Below, piece after piece: positions 9,905-21,900 of a stretch of DNA of 64,000 bases. This DNA comes from Heligmosomoides polygyrus polygyrus. Its lineage: Eukaryota; Nematoda; Chromadorea; Rhabditida; Heligmosomidae. The notes under the pieces were generated by a model. That model was not told where the DNA came from. It saw only the letters and a program-made list of their open reading frames with translations, and searched no databases. How positions within the stretch are numbered: position 1 is the first letter of the stretch; every line of letters starts with the position of its first letter. Both the position numbers and the translations under genes were made by a program. Where the stretch lies: contig OX377202.1 of assembly GCA_947396885.1 (NCBI GenBank), positions 62,274,034-62,338,033 on the forward strand, written 5' to 3'.

Positions 9905-12900
9905 CTGAATGCACAATGTTTAAACAGCGAAATAAAACTGCAAATGTTCGCATTCTTTAGTTGAATGAAGAACTGAAAAATTATTCATGTAAATTGAAAA
10001 AGTCAGAGTTAGTCATATTAGAAAAATTAGTCATATGAGAAATTATTTACTTAATAACCATGCATTCGGAGACTATTTTAAAATAAGCCTACTTTTGTAG
10101 CTTTCAACCAGATGAAGTGCAATCTTCAATAGGATTTGTTGCCATTTGTGCCTTTATTTTTCATGTCGTCAAAGCTTTACAAAAAGTCTAAGAAGTGTCT
10201 TGTCTTACAGGGAACTCTAGGTACTGCGACTACGACACTGAATTTTGCTATTCGCCGTCATAGATTTTATTTTTCTCTGCGCTGTCGAAAAAAATGCAGT
10301 AACTGATTCAACTTTTCCACGAGTTCGCAAGGCAGCCGCGTGAAAGATGAAGACTACTACATTTATGCTCATGCAGGTAGTGGGCTCCTCAAAGTCCGTG
10401 ATGTGCGTGATGTTTATTATGTACCCGATACTGCAGTACCGGGTACATAATAAAGAATAGAGGGAAGTGGCTTCTAGTTACAAGCAGGCGTGGGCGTTAA
10501 TTTTTTTCGGTTAAAATTTTAACGTCCATTTTTAACGAAAAGTTGTTGCGTTATACAGTACCCTCCCGTGATAACGCCTCCAGTTAAGACGCGACTCTAG
10601 ATATAACGTAGATTTTCTCTGGCCCCGGCCAGTTTACCTTTACGCCAGTACAAATCAGCTCCGCCTAAAACGCGTCGGATACAACACTACTCCCGTTATA
10701 GCGCAGTTTCGGAAGGAACTCTGCGTTCAAAATGACTCCCGTTATAACGCGACCCTTGCTCAGATCCGGTCCCAAACAGAAAATGAAGAGGAGCAAGAGG
10801 CTGACCGCGTCTGCGATATGACTCTCCTCGTTCGTAGTCACCACCAGAACCCGTACCTCAATGAATTAGATGCATATAGAGATGTTTCATGCTTGCGCGG
10901 CCCACAAAGGTGTTCATAGTTATCAATATGTCGAACAAGTATAAGACTGCCGATAGTCGTTAGAAGCTGCTGTAAGTTGGAGGGTTTCCCCTATCAGAAA
11001 CGAAAGAAGATGTGGACTAAAGCTCAAATTATTCAAAACAATATCCTGCATATTTGTTCCAAGCCTAGAGCAGCTGCTATAGAGGCTATGTGCAGTCGCA
11101 TGATGGTTTGTTGCGACCTGAACTTTCGCACCATGCGAAACTCATGCCTGTACCCACTGTTTTGCGGACAGGATTACAGCAACAGTGCTGTTGATCACGT
11201 CTAACTACACATGGTACTCGGTTCTTCCTCACATACATTTAGCATACTTTTGCATATAACAGAGAGTAGCTCTAACATATGGCTTAATTAATATTCCAAA
11301 GTTGTTCTTTGCCTTGACACTCTCTTTGGCAACATATTTCATCTTTGTAGTCATATTTAGTCATTATTTGTGATTTTAGATAAATTTGTGCTTTAAAGAG
11401 TGTTGAAAAGGTCAGCTAGCTCAGGTTTGGACGCGACTCTCGTTATGACGCGGATTTCCTGCGGTCTCTTCAAACGCGTTATAACGAGAGGAAACTGTAA
11501 TCGGTAAATTCGGTAAGCTCGATAAATAAATCTTTCCCTAGTTTGGTTATAATTTAGTAGGAAAAAAGCCCGATCTTTCGCTTTATTGATTTTTTTCGAC
11601 TCTATCTAGATGGTCGTCAAATGACTATTCCTCCATCTTCACAACCAATAACAGCAATCCATCGATCACAAACAAAATTGCTAAACGAGACAAATCATTA
11701 AAATTCTAAAACCAAGCAGAAGCAAACTAGACTTCGAGAATAAAAATTTCTTACTATGCCTAGTTCGCTCCGGTTTCGGAAACTCCTCATCAGGCTTCTG
11801 GGTTATCCAAAGTGTTATGAACCATAGCACGGATCAATGTTTTTGAGCGTCTCCATTTGTTCTGACAATACTTCTATAGAATTTGCGCTCCCTAGGTAAA
11901 CTTTTACGGCCCAGCATTATTTTTTACTGCCATAATTGCTTCGAAAAACTACAGAATGTTTTACCGAAAAATTCATTTCAAGCACTAACCACAGTGAATC
12001 ATTTAGTAAAGTTTGCCTTTTTAAGATGTTTACCAAGTCCATAGATCTGTTTGCTTCATAAAGTGGCTCCTTTTGTTACAAAAGCACGCAGATGACAGCA
12101 GAGAATCAAATAAATAGCCGTGGACCGTTGACCACCAGGTATATCCGTCTCCGTACGTTTCCGAGATGCGATTACAAGCATGGAGCGTTTCATTGGCCGC
12201 TTGTTGGAGGTTGTTGTCAGTGTTGTATCATCTTTTCTCTGCGTACTCTCCACAAACTGGCTACTACGAGCGAGTCAAGGATGAGTCTTGCTTGATGAGA
12301 AGATAGCAAAAGCCGTCACAAGACGTAATCATTGTCGCAGGTGACATTAGCGGGCACGTTGGCGCTGCAAAATACGTGTACGATGTCACGGTGTTCCCAG
12401 TTTTGGTTCAGGTAACGCTGATGGTGAGCGCATACTCAAGTACGCGGAATCGCACGACCTCACTCACCATCGTGAACACTAGTTTCCAAAAACGTGAATC
12501 CCATCTTATCTCATTCTACAAAAAAAAAACACAGATCGACTTTGTCCTTGTGCGAAATAGTAACCAAGGGCTTGTCACGTTCATGAAGGTCGTGCCAAAT
12601 GAACACCGCCTACTGATTTTTATTATGGAGATCATTTCACCGATGTCTAAGCAGGTCGAGCAGAGCGGTCCATCATAGATCAAGTGGTGGCGACTGAAGG
12701 GGAATGAAGCAGCGGTGACTGCGCGCATTCGGTTTGCGATGGCCGCAAAGTGCTACCGAGGCCATACTCAGTGCTGCGTGTTCCGAATTCGGCACTACGA
12801 AACCGGGACGACGCTGAAGGTCGTAACCAGATACTACTGTGCACCAACGAAGTTAACGAAAAAGCCCAAGAAAAGAAGAGATTATACCACGCGTTATTCG

Positions 12901-15900
12901 GCGATAAGACAGCCGACAAATGGCGTATGCATCAAGAAGTCAACAAACCCGCTAAGAAGGCCGTAACCGATGTAAGAGCCAATCACTACGATGATATCAA
13001 CGAGAAGCTTGAGAGGGCGTGATGAGAGCGACTTTTTTATCGACTCGCCAAGATTCGCCAGGATGTTGACAAGTTTTTTGGCATCAACGATGAGAACAGT
13101 CATCTTCTCATGGACTACAGATAGTTTTGAATCGATGAGAGCCTGTTCCTTGGACGCTGCTTTATGCTGAAGATGTAATGCCCGCCAGCGAAGACAGCAT
13201 CGAAATCCAGCGGCAGTTACAAGCTTGGTACGATCGCTTGGAGAGGTTTGGGCTCAAGTGTAATGTCAATAAGACCGGGTATCTGAAACCGGCGAAAATG
13301 AGTCTTGCTCCATTAAGATTAGCTGTATAATCTAAGCTGCACGCACTTTAGTGTTTAAGCACCTGGGACGAATACCAATAATAGCGTCCGAAGGCGATCC
13401 GATGGTTGGAGTGAACTCACGCGTGAATGCAGCTTGGTTCACATGTCGCCCTCTGACGCGATTGCAACAAGAGGATACCAGAGCGCCTCAAGTCAAAATT
13501 TCCACGAGAAACGACTTAGGAATGGGAAGGCCAAAAACACGAAACGACAGTAGAGAAGCGTGGAGGCTCACGAAAATAAATTGGTCAAGGAACAGGGAAG
13601 ATGCCAACAGTTCTCGAATTACGTAGAAGATAACGGTTGCCTTTTTCAACGATCGTGGTTATTCTTCCTTCGCTACGCCGCGAGCGCTCATCGCACGCAC
13701 GCACCCGCCGCAATATTCTCACGCATCTTTGCGACAGAGCGCGAAATCTTTCCTTCATAGCTGTGCGCGCTCAGGGGGAGTGCGCCAGCTGGGGTTCTCG
13801 CAGCATCCAGGTTGTGTGCCATCCAAACTGCCCCTGTGGGAACTGCTTTTGTCGCTCAGGGAGAGTCCGAGGATGGATTCTGCGCTCTTCGAGCGCAGAA
13901 TCAGGCTAGGGAAGGGACTCCAGGGTGTGCGCCATCCAAACTACCCATGTGGAAACTGCTTTCGTCGCTCAGGGAGAGTCCGCGGATGGATTCTGCGCTC
14001 TTCGAGCGCAGAATCAGGCTAGGGAAGGGACTCCAGGGTGTGCGCCATCCAAACTGCCCATGTGGGAACCGCTTTCGTCGCTCAGAGAGAGTCCGCGGAT
14101 GGATTCTGCGCTCTTCGAGCGCAGAATCAGGCTAGGGAAAGGACTCCAGGGTGTGTGCCATCCAAACTACCCATGTTTCCACATTTCCACTGCTTTCCAC
14201 TGCAGTTTCCACTGCTTTCGTCGCTCAGGGAGGGTCCACGGAGCAGTGAGCAGCCACCGACCGACCATCGGCCGCCTTCCACATCGACTGACCGCGCTGA
14301 CCTCGTTTTCCACGTTTGCCACGTGTCCGCGACGCGACCGCTCGCGGCGCAGCGAAGGAAGAATAGCCGCCATCTTTTTCAACTGAATCAAGTAAGAAGA
14401 GGGCTTCCTCCCTGTCGCAATGATACTGCGAAAACTTGTTCGAAAAATTCGTTCAAAATGTATTTACGTGGAGAAGTGAAATTTCAAAGATGGTGCGCAA
14501 AATGTCTTTAATGCAATTCAACGAAAGTTTCTGACGTTAAGCTTCGTTAACAAATTTCAACGAAAAATGCTGTTAAAACAGATGCGTCGGTAAGTCGTTA
14601 ATCGTTAAACGCACATCCCTGGTTAGAGAGGGTAGCGTCAGCAACGCACGGGCACGAGCTTCTTCATACAACGGACTGTTCGCCGAGGATGATGGCGGAG
14701 AGGGTCCTTGAGTCACATGAGTGACTCCCAAACTCTAGTAGGGAAATTAAGGCGCATTGATACCACGGAGGGCTAGCCCATGGGCTTCGACCGACTTAAG
14801 CGTAGCAGTCGGATATGATGACGTGGAATTCCTCACATTGTATGCAAACTGACGCGTACATACGTGTAATGCAAGTTGCAGCGAGAGGGGCCTAGGTCAA
14901 ACCGGTAAAAACTCGTTCAAATGTGGGCTGGCTCCCTCATAGTACCATTGCTTCAAAATTAAAGTCGTAGCAGTTAACTTTCTGCCCTAATCCGCGCTAC
15001 TCCAATCGCCTTTTTAAAAGGGAGGAGTGAATATGAGGGAAAAGGTCACTTTGAGAAGTTATGAATGATCATAGAGACTCATGACTACTAGGTGAGCCAC
15101 CCGTAACCACAGGTTACCAACGTTTGCGTCAAGAAGACATGAAAGGCTTAGTTGATTTACAATCAGAAACAGAAATCATCCCCCCAAGTAGTCTTCATTA
15201 CGTCCAGCTACGAAGAACAACACGTTTGTCGTATTCTGTACACTTTATATTGAACCTCATATTCCTAATTGAACGGAGCAGACTAAACCGTGAAGGCTAA
15301 TCCAAAAGGAACGAGTTTTTTCCGAAAAATGTTTATGTATCTTTAAAAAGTCAGCCCAAATGGAGTTCGCCAAGAGGTGCCCAAATCAATACATAGAATA
15401 CTTCTCAAGAAAAAGCCAAGCAAGGAAGCTGACAAAAGTAATCATAATTAGGACATTCACAAATAAATTTAAATGACTAGGCAGGTCAACGAAAACTTGG
15501 TCTGGTTGAAAAGAAATAACAAAGAAAAGAAAATGAAAACTTGGTTGGTTGAACTTGGTTGAAAACTCCTGTGAGCCACAGTGTTGCATTCGATGTTTGC
15601 GCTCTCGTCCTTCTGCAACATCCTCATCTGAGGCCGGATTCATCAACAATTAACCCGTGGGTATGCGGGTGATAAGGGGTAGAAATAAGATAAGAGTCAG
15701 GCAGAGATAACGCAAGAGTCAGAGACGCAGGCTTCATTGTGGGTATCTCTACTCCTTATACCCGCAGGTTAGTCGTTGATGAATCTGGCCCCTGGTCTAG
15801 CTGCTTTTCAGCTTTCATCTCTCTAGAGCTGCTTCGGGTCTATCCTAGTTGGGTGAGCACATAACTAAAAATTATGCAACAAATTGACTTGGGATTTATG

Positions 15901-18900
15901 GATCGTGTTCCACAGGGCAAAGTAGGGCGTAAGCTGGTCAAATTCACCAAAAAAAAAATTACGACAATTAGCCAAAAAATTTCACCACTGCTGTAAGCAG
16001 AGAAAGCGATGTGAGTATGAAGGATCCAAGTTATAACATGTCAGGTGGCGGTCGGTACGCGGTATGCGTCTTCATATGCTCCCCTCACCATGACAGATAC
16101 CTGATATAACATGGCAGGCGGTGGTCAGCTGTACTTGAATAACCCTTGCCCGCCGGACGTCTTTACAACCGCGGCTATTTGTTTGTTTACTGTTGGTTTG
16201 TTTGTTTCTTTCTTTGCTTTTCGTGTTCTATTTTTTCTCTAAAAGCCGCTTCGTAAATCCCAATAGAACCAGTTACAAATCCATGTGCAAAATTATTCAA
16301 AATCTCACAGTTCTTTAACAGTTTAAAATTCAATGCCACAACACTCGAACAGGATTAGATAGAATCGCCTGTAACTATACACAAATTCGATTTTATAATT
16401 TTTATATATTTTTTTCTCAACGACACACTCAATATCACAACAATCACAAACAAAAGACAACAACAACCAGAACAGTGCCAACCATAAATTAAACATGTTT
16501 TGTTTCGCCTCTATCTTCATCAAAACATGTTTACAATTAGTTACCCCGAGGCTACTCAGTGAAGTAGTAACTAATTAATTTAGTTGCTAGTACAGTATTA
16601 GGTTATACATTCATGTTAAATATATATTTCAACTTATCTACTCATGACTAAATTTTGAAAATGAGATTAAATCCACATCTTATGTTTTAACACTACTGTA
16701 TCAACAAAACAAAACTGCTAACCTAAAACGCCTCAACCAAACATAACAACACATGCTCAACCTTAGATCTGTACAATACCACACCCTGCCAAATTAAATA
16801 CCACACAACAGAAAACCAATGCAAATGTTTAACAAATAAAGTGTTTCTTTATTTTTTTTATACAATTCAAATCAGTTTCCTTAAGCCTCGATGGGGTGGT
16901 ATCGAGGTTGTAAGCTCTCACAACGGTGCTTTGTTGCGAAGGAAACTTCTAGCGCTAGGCTGGACTCGAACCCGCACCTCCCTCTAACCGGTCGGGAAGT
17001 CTCTACGCCATTACATCACCGGCGCCGGGCTCGAACGCAACATCCACACCTCGTGGGACCGATCATCCCGATATACTAATGAGTGCTGATCGTTTCTATC
17101 AAGACTATCACCTTAACTGGTTCCACGCTGATATCAGCAGCCGGCTCATCCCGACATACGAGAAAGTGATCCTGACCCGACCACCTACCGAAATCGGCGA
17201 AATTTTCAAAAACGAACATAGGTTCGTAATCAGCGCACAAAATAGCCCTTTAGCTAATATTGGAAGAGGAACATTGGCCAACTTCGAAACGTCATCGTCC
17301 CTCTGCCGAGCCGCCTCGTCTTCGATGCGAAATTGTCAAAAAATCGATAGTTCCAGAATTGGCCGAGGTGGGGCTATGGCAGGTTCGGCAGCTAGGGAGT
17401 TTTAAGCATATCATCTTAAAACACCTTAAGTGCTCTGCTCGCTCACGCATTTTGAGGCCGTTAGCTCACCGGGCCTTCCCGCAGGAGTCGACTGAAACTG
17501 GAAAAAATCGTGTCACACAACGCTGATCTGCATTTTCGCAGAGCTGTAACTTAGTCAGCTCACGAGCTACGCCGTTGTGCTTAAAAGCTCGGCAAGAGCG
17601 GCGTTGTGCTGCCTACATTTTCCTTGAGCTACAGCCGGAAGGATTCGAACTTGATAGAGATATTGCGCTACGAACTCGCCCTTCAGCGCATTTGCGAGCA
17701 GTCGCCCCACTCGATTGATAGGTTCGAATTCTATATGCATTGTTCACAGCGTAGTCTAATGTATTCCCGGAACAGAGTTTGGCAATTCCTGAGTAGAATG
17801 GCTAAAAATTTCTGATAAAACTCTACAAACGCTCACTCTACAAGCTATCACGTCCACTTGATTGAAAGGAACGATTCTATATGCATTGCTCACGGCGCAC
17901 TCCAAAGGCTAGCTGGGCAGCATTAGGAAATTCCTAGGTTGGGCGACTGGAAATTTCCGATAACATTCTCCAAATGGTTCAAAATATTCTTGAGGATTTG
18001 GCATTTCCCAGTAAGAGAAAATAGAAGCGCAGTGGACATGCGCTCGCCCACTCGATTGATGGGTTCGATTCTATATGCATTGTGCATGGTGCACTCTCGA
18101 AGCATTTCTAGCATGATAGCGCACTGTGAACGTACGCCATGCTTGAGGTACTCCGAAAGCACGCATGTTCTGGGAAATAAGCTGCTACAATCGCAAAAAC
18201 CTGCTCCAGTAATTTTTTGGACCGCCGACGGCGAAAATATGGGTGCTCTGGTAAAGCTTTATACATGCTTGTGTAGATCTCAAAGAGACGAATCGAATGG
18301 CGTCAACTTTTTTTCAAAGGACCTAAAACTGAAGAAGTTATGAGCATGCGACGGTTTGCGACAATATTTTCCGTCGTAAATCACAGTTTTGACCGTGCGG
18401 TATTGTAGCTTTCATGAAAGGGTGTCGCTGACATGGTGAGCCTGTGTTCATTTCCATTTCGGGTATGTTTCCTGTAGCACTCTAGCACGAATTTCTCCAT
18501 CCCGCCATATTTCTGACACCTCGCCCAATACCTATCGAACCGTTTATCATCCAGGAGCAGTAGTGGATTATGGAACACGAAGCACAAATAATAGATTAGT
18601 AGATGAGGAAGAATTCAACTCGCAAACAAAAAGTTGTACATGTAACGTATTTCGCGGAACTTAGGTCTCAGTTCCCCCTCTTCCCTAGCAGCCTTCTCCA
18701 CCTACCAATAAAATGAAATTATGCTCAGTAAACTCCATGTCCTCTCATCTTGGAACCTCGGCATTGGTGTTAAGCACTTATACTTTCGTGCCACGAAGAT
18801 ATTAGGTGGAACTTTTATTGGCATGACGTTTCGACCGATTCGTCGTCTTTGCAAGTGCGATGATTCACCGCCTGAGTGTAGCGATTGCGCTGCCACTGTC

Positions 18901-21900
18901 TATAGTTGCACTTTTGAAGAACTCTACGCGATGCTTGATCGGTATGGATACCAGCACCTTTCAGGTCCACATGCAACGTATCAAGTAAAATAAAACTTAA
19001 AGTTTAAATGAATAATATGAAAAAATGTAAACTATATGTTAGGTTCGTTTCGCCACTTTTCTTCAGACGAACCTTTTTTGTTATATCACTTCCCCGGTGG
19101 CTCATCAGTAAAGAGGGAGGTAGTATAACTTTTTTTGATTTGTAAAATCACATAATTGATTAAACAAAATTTTTAACTAATTTTTTATTATTAAATTTTG
19201 AAGAAAACGATGCATTAAAACATTAAGTTTAATTTTAGTTTGTTTTAATATTGTATTTATTAGTTTTTATTGCTACTTTTTTAAAATTTTTATTCATTTA
19301 TATATTAAATTTGTAAAATATATTTATCAATTTACTAATATTTTTTAATTAAGTTTAATTACTACTAAAGAATTGAAATTACATATAAATTGGTGATCAG
19401 CTGACGGTGATCAGCTGATTGTCTGATCACCGTCAGCCTTTGTCTTCCCTCAAATAACCCAACTGAAGCATACAATTCGTTATCAGAAAGGATAATTCAT
19501 ATCATACTGCAACTGTAGTATACCGTTCGTTATCGAAAAGGATAACTCTTATCATACTATAGCACAAGTCATTTGTATATCCAGAATTTTTGTTCGGTGG
19601 CATCATGTATTTTCTTTCCACTGTGCAGCTACTTTAGAAACGTGCAAGACGTTTTGTTAAGTCCGTCACACCTCCTATCCACTACAGTTCAAAAAACTAA
19701 GCCAACACATCCGCTCGGCAAACGAACCGATTCATATCAATTTTCTAAAATGAAAGACCACCATACACTATCCACCACCAGAATCAACAACTTCGCACAG
19801 ACTATCACATTTAATGTAATTTTTTCGCATTGTTACAAGAGTGGTGTTGCAATTTTACGTAATTGTATTAATATATTTCGAATTCCAGTAAGAAATAGTT
19901 TACGGAGATGTACTTTTAAATACTCACAAATAGAAACAAAATAGGAAATTATACCTCCACAAACACTTAAGGAGTGTATCATACAATTCAGTAGAATTGA
20001 ACCATCAACACTATTGAAATGTTTTTATAAATTTCATTGCTTCTTCACTGTTATCCAACATGCCGTATTTGTAAAATATTTGCCTGTTTTTATAAAAGCA
20101 TTTTTTATGTTATTAATAATGATTTCTTCACTAAATCTGTTGCCTATAAACAAATTATACATCTCTTTTATTTTGCAGCAAAAGTGTTCAAATTTGGAAA
20201 AAACATTGGCTATTCTTAAGGTTCCTGTGTAAATCACACGTTTGTGTACGTTTAGTTTTTATGGAAACCTCAGAATCAGCATGTGGAAATCTGCTAACCT
20301 CAGAATCAGCATGTGGAAATCTGTTAACTTTGAAGTTAAAGAAATCTGTCTTGTTATATAGGTTGCTCTCTGTTTTATTATTAATAACGTTTAAGCACAA
20401 GTCTAATTAGCTGCAATGTATTCACTGTTATGTGTTCTCTTAAAATCAAGGGTGTTTTTGCAGACTAAGCCAAGTGTGTAATCAACAAAACTTTCGTCGT
20501 AATTATGTACTGTGAGAATATCATCTATGTATCTAAATGGTTCGAATAATTGACAACTGTTTAAACTTACATTTTTAGAGTATTCATATTTGAACATAGA
20601 CATTGTTAAATCAGCACGTGATGGGCTAAAGTTGTCACCTTGTGGAACACCTTTATTTTGCAAATAAATCATGCCGGCAAATGAACAATAGCTGTTCTTG
20701 AGTAAATAATCTATAAGAAGCAGGAGATCCGTCAGGTTATAGTATCTATACCTAATATTCTCAAATATTCTCACCACGGTAATCTGTATAGTAAGTTCTA
20801 GATCCATTACAAGCAATAAAGTTTTTTCCAGGGTTTTTAAAGCAGATATTAATGAGGCTTCTCATTTTTTCTATTATAACAGCATGAGGTTAGGTTGGTA
20901 AACATATCGGTAAAATCTGCAGAGTACAATTTAACATTATCTGCGTTTATACCTGTAATTTCTCGCATTATGTTAGAACTTGTAATGGCCCAGTAGGATT
21001 TAACGGTTTTAGAAATATTGGTTCGATTACTTGTATAGTTAATAAAATGTTTTTTCGAGTGATTGAATATACAACAAAGTTCTAAGGCAAGTGGTTTTAT
21101 GCTGCTGTTGTATGCTCCTGTAATGAATCTAAATTTAATTGGGTTTTTATGAATAATGGCAATGAGTTTTGGCAATGAGTAAATAATTGGCAAATCACCA
21201 TCTATATTTACTTTAAGTTTATTGTTTGTTGATGCTTTTGTATGATTGCCATTTTATTAGTTATACCTAAATTAATGTATGTGTTATTTGTATTGCTATT
21301 AATAAATCGTTCTTCTTGTCTTTCGTATCTGACTCCCATTTCTTCCATTAAATTAATAGAATTTTTTGCAAATGATTCCATAATTGTTATTGGCTTTGTC
21401 TAAAGAATATAAAATCATTTTGTAGCTTTCGAATTATTCCATGGGGTATGTAAACGTTATTATTAAAGTTGTTATTATCAAGCAATAATTTTATTCTATC
21501 TCTATATTGTAAACTAAAAGAATGGTTACGTTCAATCATATGGTTCTGTGAAATTCCATAAAATCTACATATAGTGTTAACTACTTTTTTGACCGTAACT
21601 TTATATGCGTTATGTATTAGATTTCTGTTATAACTAATAGCTGGCCTACACCTAGTGCCTTTTCTTAATATTTCTTTAACCTTTTGATTTTCTATAATAT
21701 TTAAGTCACCTGTAATGATGTGATTGTGGGTAGAGTCAATAAACTGGTTGTATTTTGAACGTTCCCTGTTACAAATGCATTCTCTGTTGAGTATTTAACT
21801 TTAGTATGATTAAATATTTTATTAAAGTTAACACGATCAAGAATGTTGCTTTTATATTCTATGCATATGTATTTGAACGACTTGTTATTCATGTTCTTAC

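Larger units (their letters stand above)
10485..14621. mobile_element. Possible hAT carcass holding nested elements
   Basis: The left end CAGGCGTGGGCGTTAA and the right end (reverse complement CAGGGATGTGCGTTTAACG) look like a diverged hAT TIR pair, both followed by AACG/TTAA-rich subterminal DNA. Flanking octamers GTTACAAG and GTTAGAGA agree at only 5 of 8 positions. No transposase was seen. Pairing the two ends is an inference; they could be ends of two elements. Confidence 0.35.

Noticed and set aside
13812..14511. Cys/Ser-rich repeat proteins (several overlapping 90-157 codon frames)
   Set aside because: They are one 113-bp tandem repeat read in successive frames.
16930..17035. Functional tRNA gene
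   Set aside because: B box is perfect, but the acceptor stem and D arm do not pair; a SINE or tRNA relic is likelier.
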